Positions 43,899-52,253 of a stretch of DNA of 64,000 nt are shown here, one piece after another. A program made the position numbers and the translations under genes. Location: contig NZ_JOPG01000008.1 in the NCBI RefSeq assembly GCF_002153605.1, forward strand, positions 1-64,000, read 5' to 3'. A model generated the notes under the pieces. The model was given only the letters and a program-made list of their open reading frames with translations. It was not told the DNA's origin and did not search any database. Numbering within the stretch: the first letter of the stretch is position 1; every line of letters starts with the position of its first letter. This stretch comes from Acetobacter malorum (GTDB taxonomy: Bacteria > Pseudomonadota > Alphaproteobacteria > Acetobacterales > Acetobacteraceae).

Positions 43899-44936
43899 CT
43901 AACGGCTCAGCCACAAGACATCCTGTATTCGCCGCGCCCCGCAGCTTAACATGACCAGCCTGTCAAACCCCAGTGCAATCCCGGAACAGGGGGGCATATG
44001 GGGCAGGGCGTCTAGAAGGCTTTCATCCATCGGCCAGTCTGGCCGGGTGGGGTAGAGTGCGTTGCGGGCTGCGCGGTCAGCCAGAAAGCGGCGGCGCTGT
44101 TCCGCTGCGTCTGTCAGCTCCTCAAACGCATTGGCCAGCTCCATGCCTGCGGCATACAGTTCAAACCGCAGGGCGACGCGCGGGTCCGTGGGGTCACGCC
44201 GGGCCAGAGCAGCCTGACTGGCGGGCCAGTGGGTCAAAAAGGTTGGTCGTGCGCGGCCTATGGCGGGTTCCACCCGTTCCAGCAGGAGCCGGAAAAACAG
44301 ATCTTCCCAGTTTTCCCCGGCGCGGAGGGTGCAGCCTGCGGCCTGCGCCAGTGCTGTAGCGTCCCCTTCCGTGGGAAGCAGGTCTACACCGGCGTGAACG
44401 CGGAAGGCTTCTTCCATAGTCAGCCGCTCAAAGGGAGACTGGATGTCCAGCGTCTGGTCCAGACCGGGGCCGGTATGCTCCAGCCGGGGCGGGAGCACGG
44501 CGCGAACCAGCGCTTCGGTCTCATCCATCAGCCCGTCCAGACCGATGCCGGGGTGATACCATTCCAGCATGGTAAATTCCGGAGCGTGCAGAGCGCTCTT
44601 CTCGCCATTGCGCCAGACTCGCGCAAACTGGAACACCGGCAGGCCCGTTGCGGCGACAATCCGCTTCATCGCAAATTCCGGGCTGGTGTGCAGGAACAGG
44701 TTTTCCTGCTCCCCCTGCGGTGTTTCCTGCACCGTGTAGAACGGGTGCAGATGTACTTCTTCCCCCGGTGTGGGCACGGCATAGGGTGTTTCCACTTCCA
44801 TATGGCCTCGGGATTCCAGAAAGGCGCGGATGCCCCGCGTCATTAATCCGCGACGGCGCAGGAAGGGCAGGCGATCCCGAATATGGTCCGGGTCAGAGGA
44901 AGCGGAATGGGTTTGTGGGATTGCAGGAGAGGACAT
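43899..44936 (-). CDS. epmA: EF-P lysine aminoacylase EpmA (GenX/PoxA)
   Basis: 345 residues, a class II lysyl-tRNA-synthetase core without the anticodon-binding domain. Motifs: MEVETPYAVPTPGEE, NLFLHTSPEFAMKRIV, FARVWRNGEKSALHAPEFTM followed by LEWYHP, and a C-terminal SGIALGFDRLVMLSCG (motif 3). EpmA attaches beta-lysine to elongation factor P. It is divergent from epmB with only 20 bases between the start codons. Confidence 0.94.
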   Translation of the reverse strand: MSSPAIPQTHSASSDPDHIRDRLPFLRRRGLMTRGIRAFLESRGHMEVETPYAVPTPGEEVHLHPFYTVQETPQGEQENLFLHTSPEFAMKRIVAATGLPVFQFARVWRNGEKSALHAPEFTMLEWYHPGIGLDGLMDETEALVRAVLPPRLEHTGPGLDQTLDIQSPFERLTMEEAFRVHAGVDLLPTEGDATALAQAAGCTLRAGENWEDLFFRLLLERVEPAIGRARPTFLTHWPASQAALARRDPTDPRVALRFELYAAGMELANAFEELTDAAEQRRRFLADRAARNALYPTRPDWPMDESLLDALPHMPPCSGIALGFDRLVMLSCGARRIQDVLWLSR

Positions 44937-44956
44937 GGTGAGAGTAGAGCCGTGAC

Positions 44957-46006
44957 ATGTCTCATCCGGTCAAGCCCCTTCCGTCCGCCCGCAGGCTTTT
45001 GCGTACCCCAGAGGATCTGATTGCCGCGGGTCTGGTTCCGCCTGAGCAGAAAGATGCGCTGGAAGCCGTAGCGCAGGATTATGCCACCGCCATTCCGCCC
45101 GCGTTTCTGGACCTGATCGAACAGCCGGATGACCCCATTGGCGTGCAGGTCATCCCCTCCCCAGAGGAACTGCTCATCACGCCTGAGGAACGCTCGGACC
45201 CGATTGGAGATGAGGCGTTGTCTCCCGTGCCGGGCATTGTGCATCGTTATGCGGACCGCGCGCTGCTCAAGCCTCTGCTGGTGTGTCCGTTGTATTGCCG
45301 TTTCTGTTTCCGGCGCGAGCATGTCGGGCCGGATGGCGGCGTGTTGGATGACGCCGCGCTGGAAAAGGCACTCGACTGGCTCCGGTCCCATCCCGCCATT
45401 CGGGAAGTGATCCTGACGGGCGGGGATCCGTTGATGCTGTCCCCTCGTCGGCTGGGGCAGATTATTACGGCCCTCTCTGCCATGCCGCATGTCACCACCA
45501 TTCGTCTGCATACCCGTGTGCCGGTGGCAGCACCCGAGCGGGTAACGGATGCACTGCTGGACGTGCTGGAAACCGATAAAGCCTTGTGGATGGCGGTCCA
45601 CATCAATCACGCGCGGGAAATGTCAGAGGCCGCACAGGCCTGCCTGAAGCGCCTTGTACGGCGCGGTGTGCCGTTGCTGGGCCAGTCCGTGCTGCTGCGT
45701 GGCGTGAATGATAGCGAGCAGGCGCTGGAAGATCTGTTTCGTAGCATGGTGGAAGTGCGGATGCGGCCCTACTACCTGCACCAGCTCGACCCGGCTCCCG
45801 GCACGGCGCGCTTCCATGTGCCCGTCGAGGAAGGCCAGAGGCTGCTGGCGGGCTTGCGCGGGCGCGTTACGGGGCTGGCCTGGCCAACCTATGTGCTGGA
45901 TATTCCCGGTGGCTACGGCAAGGTGCCGCTTGGCCCGGACTATGTGGACGGCGCGTTGCAGGTGCGGGACCCGGAAGGCCGCTCGCATACGCTGCAAAGG
46001 TTATAG
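44957..46006 (+). CDS. epmB: Lysine 2,3-aminomutase-like EF-P beta-lysylation protein EpmB
   Basis: 349 residues. Radical SAM motif LVCPLYCRFCFRR (C110, C114, C117), then REVILTGGDPLMLSPRRL, PHVTTIRLHTRVPV, INHAREMSEAAQACL and the C-terminal PYYLHQLDPAPGTARF and DIPGGYGKVPLGP with a PLP lysine region. EpmB makes (R)-beta-lysine for EpmA. The gene faces epmA across 20 bases, so function is well supported by context. EF-P itself is not in the window. It converges with the DHA2 exporter gene (7-base gap). Confidence 0.93.
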   Translation: MSHPVKPLPSARRLLRTPEDLIAAGLVPPEQKDALEAVAQDYATAIPPAFLDLIEQPDDPIGVQVIPSPEELLITPEERSDPIGDEALSPVPGIVHRYADRALLKPLLVCPLYCRFCFRREHVGPDGGVLDDAALEKALDWLRSHPAIREVILTGGDPLMLSPRRLGQIITALSAMPHVTTIRLHTRVPVAAPERVTDALLDVLETDKALWMAVHINHAREMSEAAQACLKRLVRRGVPLLGQSVLLRGVNDSEQALEDLFRSMVEVRMRPYYLHQLDPAPGTARFHVPVEEGQRLLAGLRGRVTGLAWPTYVLDIPGGYGKVPLGPDYVDGALQVRDPEGRSHTLQRL

Positions 46007-46013
46007 GAGGGTC

Positions 46014-47468
46014 TTATCGTGGCCGGCGACCGGCTGCGACCTCCTGCCCCAGATCCCTGGGCATCCGGGCAAAGCCGAACGTGCCGATCAGGACAATGAC
46101 GGCGGTAATCAGAAACGCCATGTGAATTTCCGGCAGCCCTACAGTCGGATGCCCGTAAAAAGACTCCAGTAGTGTCAGGCAAAAGGCGGTGAAGGCGACC
46201 CCCGCGGTTGAGCCGGTCTGGCCCAGTATGGACATCATGCTGGTCGCTTTGCTGCGCTCAGCCGTGGAGATATCGGCAAAGGCGACGGTTGAGAGGCTGG
46301 TCAGTTGCATGGAGCGTGTCATGCCCGCAAAGGCCAGCGCCAGCATCAGCAGAATATCCGGCGTCTGTGGGGTGAGAAACACGAACAGCGCCAGCGAGAG
46401 CGCGACCAGAAACCCGTTGAAGAACAGGATATTCCGAAAGCCGCCCCAGCGCAGAATGGTGGAGGTAAACGGCTTGATCCCCAGATTGGCGCAAAAATAG
46501 GCCAGAAGCCATGTGCCGGCTCGTGCCGGGGAAAAGCCAAAACCAAGCTGGAAAAACAGCGGCAGCAGGAATGGCGCGGAGGAGAACACACCCCGGAAAA
46601 TGAGACCCGGATAGAAAGACGCATACCGCAGGCTGTCATGCTTCAGCACAGCCAGCGAGAGGATAGGTGTGGGATGTTGGCGCAAATGCCGGATGGCCAG
46701 CACGCCCGTCACACTGCCCACCAGAATGAGGGCCAGAGCCATCAGACGGGCGGGGCCGGTCTCGGCAGAGCGTTGCAGACCCGCCAGCAGGCAGGTCAGG
46801 CTGCTGGCGCATAGCACAAGCCCGCGGATATCCAGCGGAGGTGCTTCTTCTCGCGGGGCGGAGGGCACAACCCGCAACACCGCGATAATCGCCAGCAGGC
46901 CGACAGGCAGGTTCAGCCAGAAGTTCCAGCGCCAGCCGATGGTCTGGGTAATATAGCCACCAAGCACTGGGCCGATAATAGGCGCTGTCAGAGCAGGCCA
47001 GACGGTGACGGACTGCGCCCGCATGAGATCCTGCTTAGGCGTGTAACGCAGCATGATGGCGGTGCCGATGGGCATCATGACAGCCCCGGCAAGCCCTTGC
47101 CCAATACGGGCGCAGACAAATTCTGTCAGCCCATGCGCCACCCCGCACAGAAAGGAAGAGAGCGTGAACAGCAGCATAGCCATCCACATGATGCGCTTTT
47201 CACCAATTCTGGTCGCCAGCCATGCAGCCAGCGGGGCGACGGCAGCGGAGGCCAGCATATAGGCCGTCACCCCGAGCGACAGATCCAGCGTCTTGACCCC
47301 AAAGGAGCGCGCCATCTGCGGCAGAGAGGTGTTGATAATGGCCCCGTCCAGATTCTGCATGAACGTCGCCATGGCCATAATCAGGGCCAGAAGAGGCGAG
47401 TAACGCTGAACAACGTCAGATGTGGAGGCAGGGGAAGAAGAGGGGAGGGAAGTATCAGTCCGGGGCAT
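46014..47468 (-). CDS. DHA2-family multidrug/drug:H+ MFS transporter
   Basis: 484 residues with 14 predicted membrane segments. First-helix signature FMQNLDGAIINTSLPQMARS (the D1 LDxTIVNVALP pattern), motif A region TRIGEKRIMWMAMLLF, motif C GPVLGGYITQTIGWRWNF with the FWLNLPVG that follows. Exports toxic compounds with protons. The C-terminal end (LGQEVAAGRRPR) is basic. Last gene of a minus-strand series after ggt (65 bases). Confidence 0.92.
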   Translation of the reverse strand: MPRTDTSLPSSSPASTSDVVQRYSPLLALIMAMATFMQNLDGAIINTSLPQMARSFGVKTLDLSLGVTAYMLASAAVAPLAAWLATRIGEKRIMWMAMLLFTLSSFLCGVAHGLTEFVCARIGQGLAGAVMMPIGTAIMLRYTPKQDLMRAQSVTVWPALTAPIIGPVLGGYITQTIGWRWNFWLNLPVGLLAIIAVLRVVPSAPREEAPPLDIRGLVLCASSLTCLLAGLQRSAETGPARLMALALILVGSVTGVLAIRHLRQHPTPILSLAVLKHDSLRYASFYPGLIFRGVFSSAPFLLPLFFQLGFGFSPARAGTWLLAYFCANLGIKPFTSTILRWGGFRNILFFNGFLVALSLALFVFLTPQTPDILLMLALAFAGMTRSMQLTSLSTVAFADISTAERSKATSMMSILGQTGSTAGVAFTAFCLTLLESFYGHPTVGLPEIHMAFLITAVIVLIGTFGFARMPRDLGQEVAAGRRPR

Positions 47469-47533
47469 AGGCTTTGCGTAGCTGATTTTTCAGACAAACG
47501 CGCTATGAAAGGACGCCGTTCCCTCCCGCAGGA

Positions 47534-49345
47534 TTATTCGCCGACTGCGCCGCCGCCGGGATGACGGCGGTCATACCCGCCATAATAGCGGGCGGTGCCT
47601 TTTTCCCCCAGACGCGGGCCGCCGACCAGAATGCCTTCCGGCATGCCCCACGGCGCATGAGGCGAGAACGTATAGCCTTCATGCTCCAGCGTTTTTTCAA
47701 CGTCAGGAGAGACGGCGCCACTTTCCACTTCCACAGCTTCCGGGAGCCACTGCTGGTGCAGGCGCGGCAGGTCAATGGCCTGCTGGATATCCAGCCCGTA
47801 ATCCACCACGCCTGTCACAACGGAGAGAACAATAGTGGGAATGCGGGAGCCACCGGGGCTGCCGATGACCAGCACCGGCTTGCCATCCCGTGAGAGGATG
47901 GTTGGGGACATGGAGGAAAGCGGAGTCTTGCCCGGCGCAATGGCATTGGCAGCGCTGCCCACAATACCAAACATGTTGGCGGAACCGGGCTTGGCGGAGA
48001 AGTCATCCATCTCGTCGTTCATGAAAATACCGGTGTTGCCGCCAATCACCTTCGCGCCGAACCAGCCGTTCAGCGTGTAGGTGGTGGAAATGGCAAACCC
48101 GTTCTTATCAATCACGGAGAACTGGGTCGTCTCGTGCTTCTCCGGCGTGCTGTCCCCGGCTTGCAGGGTGCTGGAAGAGACCGCTTTATCCGTGGGGATA
48201 TGGGCCCGCACTTCTGCCGCGTAGGCCGGGTCGAGCAGGTGGTCTTCCGGGTTCTTCACAAAGGCCGGGTCGCCAAGGTCACGCCGGTCGGAATAGGCGT
48301 GGCGCATGGCTTCAATTTCATAGTGCAGCGCGGGGGCTGTGTGCAGGCCAAGTGCGTGCATGTCATAGCCGGAGAGAATATCCAGAATTTCGCACAGAGC
48401 GATGCCGCCACCGCTGGGCGGGGGAGCAGTTTCCACCTGAAACCCACGATACTGGCAGCGCAGCGGCGTCAGCTCACGCGGTGCGTAATGGGCAAAATCC
48501 GAGGCCTGAAGCAGGCCGCCATTTTTGTTGGACTCCGCCACAATGGCCCGCATGATCGGGCCTTTATAGAAGGCATCCGGCCCATGCTGTTCAACCTGCT
48601 CTAAAGAGCGAGCAAGGTCTTTTTGCACCAGACGGTCCCCAACCTGCAGGGGGGAGCCATCGGGCCGCAGGAAAATGGAGCGCGCAAACGGGTCCGCCCG
48701 GAAGGCGTCAGTTGAGGTGTTGAGAAGGGCAACATCGCCTTCTTCCAGCACAAAACCGTCCCGCGCCAGCGCAATGGCCGGGGCCATGACGGCTTTGCGG
48801 GAGAGGTGCCCCCATCTCTGATGCACACTATCCAGCCCGGCCACGGTGCCGGGCACGGCAACTGCTTTCCAGCCGGTGACGGACAGATCCGGGATCACAT
48901 TGCCTTTGGCGTCCAGATACATATCGGCGCGCGCAGCAGCAGGTGCTTTTTCCCGGAAGTCGATAAATACGGCCTGTTTGCCCGGCTCCCGCAGCAGCAT
49001 GAAGCCACCACCGCCAATATTGCCTGCTGCCGGATAGACAACAGCCAGAGCGTAGCCCATGGCGACTGCCGCATCCGCTGCGTTGCCACCCTGCGCCAGA
49101 ATACGGGCCCCGACCTGCGAGGCGAGCTTTTGCGCGGAGACGGCCATGCCATGCAGCCCCGGTGTAGGGGCCTGTGGAGGCAGGCCTTCCGGCTGGCTGG
49201 TGCCGTAGGCGAGCGGATCCGGTGCATCGGCAGCCTGTGGGGCTGCGGCGAAAGACAGAGTAGGCAGGCTGCCTGCCCCGCAGGCCAGCAGAACCAATGC
49301 GGCAGAACGCAGTGCAGACAGAGTGCGGTCAGGCAGAACAGGCAT
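47534..49345 (-). CDS. ggt: Gamma-glutamyltransferase (Ggt), exported
   Basis: 603 residues. Signal peptide about 1-36 (ALVLLACGAGSLPTLSF). The precursor is cut before the catalytic threonine of HETTQFSV (T406); ligands of the gamma-glutamyl site include GGNTGIFMNDEMDDF and PTILSRDGKPVLVIGSPGG. It cleaves glutathione and transfers gamma-glutamyl groups in the periplasm. The lid-loop region is as usual. Start 5 bases after the map stop on the same strand. Confidence 0.95.
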   Translation of the reverse strand: MPVLPDRTLSALRSAALVLLACGAGSLPTLSFAAAPQAADAPDPLAYGTSQPEGLPPQAPTPGLHGMAVSAQKLASQVGARILAQGGNAADAAVAMGYALAVVYPAAGNIGGGGFMLLREPGKQAVFIDFREKAPAAARADMYLDAKGNVIPDLSVTGWKAVAVPGTVAGLDSVHQRWGHLSRKAVMAPAIALARDGFVLEEGDVALLNTSTDAFRADPFARSIFLRPDGSPLQVGDRLVQKDLARSLEQVEQHGPDAFYKGPIMRAIVAESNKNGGLLQASDFAHYAPRELTPLRCQYRGFQVETAPPPSGGGIALCEILDILSGYDMHALGLHTAPALHYEIEAMRHAYSDRRDLGDPAFVKNPEDHLLDPAYAAEVRAHIPTDKAVSSSTLQAGDSTPEKHETTQFSVIDKNGFAISTTYTLNGWFGAKVIGGNTGIFMNDEMDDFSAKPGSANMFGIVGSAANAIAPGKTPLSSMSPTILSRDGKPVLVIGSPGGSRIPTIVLSVVTGVVDYGLDIQQAIDLPRLHQQWLPEAVEVESGAVSPDVEKTLEHEGYTFSPHAPWGMPEGILVGGPRLGEKGTARYYGGYDRRHPGGGAVGE

Positions 49346-49350
49346 GAGGC

Positions 49351-50151
49351 TCAGCTTTCAGTCGGGTAGGGCGGGCAGGTGTAGCCAGCGGGAGAGAGAG
49401 TGAAAATCTCATAGCCGGTTTCTGTCACGCCCAGCATGTGCTCGAACTGAGCAGACAGAGACCGGTCCCGCGTGACAGCCGTCCAGCCATCATCCAGAAT
49501 TTTCACGTCAGCTTTGCCGATATTGAGCATCGGCTCAATGGTAAAGACCATCCCGGCTTTCAGCTTCATGCCTTCTCCCGGTCTGCCGTAATGCAGCACG
49601 GTGGGTTCTGCATGGAAGGTGCGGCCAATGCCGTGCCCGCAGAAATCTTCGACAATGGAGTAGCGGTTTTTTTCAGCCAGCGTCTGAATGGCGTGGCCGA
49701 TATCACCCAGTGTTGCACCGGGACGCACCACTTCAATACCGCGCATCAGGCAGTCATAGGTGGTTTTGATGAGCTTGGAGGCCTTCAGCGGCACCTTGCC
49801 GACGGTGTACATGCGGCTGTTATCACCATACCAGCCATCCACAATGGAGGTGACGTCAATATTGACGATGTCACCTTCCTGCAGGGCCTTGTCACCCGGA
49901 ATGCCGTGGCAGACCACATGATTGATGGAAATGCAGCAGGATTTGGGGAAGCCGCGATAGTTCAGCGGGGCCGGGATGGCACCGTGATCCAGCGTGTATT
50001 CATGAATAATGCGGTCAAGTTCCCCGGTGGTCACGCCCGGTTTGACGTAAGGGGTAATCATATCCAGCGTGGCGGCCGCAAGGCGGCCCGCGGCGCGCAG
50101 ACCCACAAAATCCTGTTCGTTATGCAGAACAATACCGTTTCTGCCCGCCAT
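49351..50151 (-). CDS. map: Type I methionine aminopeptidase Map
   Basis: 266 residues. Removes initiator methionine in the cytoplasm. Metal-ligand motifs: VCHGIPGDKALQEGDIVNID (His, Asp), the second Asp in VDGWYGDNSRMYTVG, FCGHGIGRTFHAEPTVLHYG (His) and VFTIEPMLNIG and the final Glu near AQFEHMLGVTETGYE. Opens with KPGVTTGELDRIIHEY. Length is typical. Followed by ggt in 5 bases; dacA-like gene lies 112 bases upstream. Confidence 0.97.
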   Translation of the reverse strand: MAGRNGIVLHNEQDFVGLRAAGRLAAATLDMITPYVKPGVTTGELDRIIHEYTLDHGAIPAPLNYRGFPKSCCISINHVVCHGIPGDKALQEGDIVNIDVTSIVDGWYGDNSRMYTVGKVPLKASKLIKTTYDCLMRGIEVVRPGATLGDIGHAIQTLAEKNRYSIVEDFCGHGIGRTFHAEPTVLHYGRPGEGMKLKAGMVFTIEPMLNIGKADVKILDDGWTAVTRDRSLSAQFEHMLGVTETGYEIFTLSPAGYTCPPYPTES

Positions 50152-50225
50152 GCTGAGACTCCCTTATTTATACAGCTCTCGTTTTAAAGAGAGGTGCAAA
50201 ATGGAGTCAGGGCGCGGCAAAGGCA

Positions 50226-50250
50226 ACCCGCTTCCGGGAGGGAAGCGGGT
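50226..50250 (-). terminator. Weak hairpin between D,D-carboxypeptidase and map genes
   Basis: Perfect 10-base stem (50226-50235 with 50241-50250) and 5-base loop. No T run follows on either strand, so it may be a processing or attenuating structure rather than a full terminator. Confidence 0.4.
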
Positions 50251-50263
50251 ATTAAAGAAAAAA

Positions 50264-51442
50264 TCAGGTATGATTACGTGAGGTATGGCCAGCATGCGCC
50301 CGATGTGTTGTGGCGGTAGCCGGGCGCACCTTCGCCCCGATCAGGCGGATATGGTGCCCGTTGGCAACCGGCGTTGCCAGCACGTAGCGGCGTCCATGAC
50401 GCACTGTTGTGTGGCGCGCTGCCGGGGCTTCCGCCACTTCCATGGGGGCGTGGCGTGAGGAAGCCGCCGCCAGCATGATCACACGGCCACCGCGTGTGCG
50501 GTGGGAGGGAACAGTGTTGCGGGCCAGAACCAGCGGACGGGCAACAGGAGCCACACCCTCAGCGTCAAACCCACGGTCAAGCTGATCCGCCATGGCGAGT
50601 GTACGCTGGGTGTTGGAGGACGCCCCCATCACCACGCCGACCAGCCGCACATCATTGCGGAGGGCGGAGGTCACAAGGTTACGGCCTGCTTCCTGCGTGT
50701 AACCCGTCTTCATGCCGTCTGCACCGACATAGGCTTTCAGCATCGGGTTGTGGTTGGGGATCATCCGCCCGTGGAAGCGGAAGGCCGCGACAGAGAAGTA
50801 ATGATAATCTTCCGGAAAGTCCGTCACGATATGGCGGGCCAGAACAGCCAGATCACGCGCGGTGGTCAGCTGGTCCGGGTCAGGCAGGCCGGAGGCATTG
50901 CGGAAGGTGGTGTTGCTCATGCCCAGTGCGCGGGCCTGCTGCGTCATCATCGCAGCAAACTGAGGCTCACTGCCGCCGCCCAGAAGTTCACCCAGAGCGC
51001 AGGCGGCATCATTGGCGGATTTGGTCACCAGAGCCAGCATGGCCTGCTCCACCGTGAGGTGAGAGCCGGGAACCAGACCGAGCTTTGAGGGTTCCATAGT
51101 GGAGGCATGGATGGAAACAGGTACAGCCTGATCCAGCGTGATGGTGCCGGCGCGCAGAGCAGAGAACGCCATATACAGCGTCATCAGTTTTGTCAGACTG
51201 GCAGGATAGCGGCGCAGATCCGGATCTTCCTGAGAAAGGACAGCTCCCGTTCTGGCGTCCATGACAATGGAGCTGATCTGCCCGGCATACTGTGCGTGAG
51301 CGGCACGCTGCGTCACAAAGCTGCCCAGCGCCACGCCTGCCATCAGGCCTGCCCATTTGCGCAGGCTGGAGCGGCGTTTACGTGGGGTTTCAGCCTGTTT
51401 GCGGCGGCCTGTTCCGTCTCCTGCTGCGTGAATATCTGGCAC
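50264..51442 (-). CDS. D-alanyl-D-alanine carboxypeptidase (S11, PBP5-like)
   Basis: 392 residues. N-terminal basic stretch plus hydrophobic signal (about 25-50). Active-site triad motifs: SLTK (S82, K85), SAN (142-144) and KTG (245-247), as in PBP5-type enzymes that trim peptidoglycan stem peptides. The C-terminal 120 residues after the catalytic domain are rich in Ala/His/Arg (HTRGGRVIMLAAASSRHAPM) rather than the usual beta-domain and amphipathic anchor, so attachment to the membrane may differ. Divergent from clpS. Confidence 0.92.
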   Translation of the reverse strand: MPDIHAAGDGTGRRKQAETPRKRRSSLRKWAGLMAGVALGSFVTQRAAHAQYAGQISSIVMDARTGAVLSQEDPDLRRYPASLTKLMTLYMAFSALRAGTITLDQAVPVSIHASTMEPSKLGLVPGSHLTVEQAMLALVTKSANDAACALGELLGGGSEPQFAAMMTQQARALGMSNTTFRNASGLPDPDQLTTARDLAVLARHIVTDFPEDYHYFSVAAFRFHGRMIPNHNPMLKAYVGADGMKTGYTQEAGRNLVTSALRNDVRLVGVVMGASSNTQRTLAMADQLDRGFDAEGVAPVARPLVLARNTVPSHRTRGGRVIMLAAASSRHAPMEVAEAPAARHTTVRHGRRYVLATPVANGHHIRLIGAKVRPATATTHRAHAGHTSRNHT

Positions 51443-51720
51443 TGCGCGATCCTACCTGGTTTTTCTTCAGGATATTTAAGTGTGGTAATTCAGATAGTAA
51501 GACCGCGTCTATAAGAAATCTGGAGACCCCGGACTCTGGCGCGGTGATGTTGTGTGTAAAATGTCAGACCTGCATGTGGCACAAATAAGGCATTTTCCCC
51601 AGTATTGTCTTGATTTTGGAACGTTTCTCAGGCCCTAAGCCTCTTCCATCCCTCAGGTGAATACCAATATGATGTCTCATGATTTTTTCTGTCAGAAACC
51701 GGACCCGGAGTTCTAGCCCG

Positions 51721-52101
51721 ATGGTATCGCGTCATTTTTCAGTCCTGCATGCGGGCAACGGGCCGTCACGGCGTGATGCCGGGGGGGCCGATTCGGGTGA
51801 TGATCTGAACGACGTTGGCGTGGTGGTGCGGGCGCGTCCTAAAACGCGCAAGCCCGCCATGTATAAGGTTCTGATGCTCAATGATGACTACACGCCAATG
51901 GAATTTGTCGTGCATGTGCTTGAGCGTTTCTTTCAGAAGACTCGGGATGAAGCCACCACCATCATGCTCAGCGTGCACAAGCGCGGTGTAGGCGTGTGTG
52001 GTGTCTTTACGTATGAGGTGGCCGAAACCAAGGTCACACAGGTGATGGATCTGGCCCGCCAGAACCAGCATCCGCTGCAATGCACGCTTGAAAAGGACTG
52101 A
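51721..52101 (+). CDS. clpS: ATP-dependent Clp protease adaptor ClpS
   Basis: 126 residues. A disordered N-terminus then [20 protein letters not shown] (the N-degron pocket region), [11 protein letters not shown] and a [20 protein letters not shown] end. ClpS hands N-end-rule substrates to ClpA. The ATG at 51721 has GGAG 10 bases upstream; an in-frame start at 51679 adds 14 residues. clpA follows after 152 bases on the same strand. Confidence 0.95.
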   Translation: MVSRHFSVLHAGNGPSRRDAGGADSGDDLNDVGVVVRARPKTRKPAMYKVLMLNDDYTPMEFVVHVLERFFQKTRDEATTIMLSVHKRGVGVCGVFTYEVAETKVTQVMDLARQNQHPLQCTLEKD

Positions 52102-52253
52102 GTGCGGAGCAGCAGAAAAAGCACAGGCTCCATTTTTTGTGCAGTTGTGACTCGCAATTCCTCGCAAAGCAGCCAAATATGATGTGAAGGTCCCGGACAG
52201 GGCGGCGGTTAAGCCACACCATTCCGGGCATCTGGGGAAAGGAGCGTCTCGTC

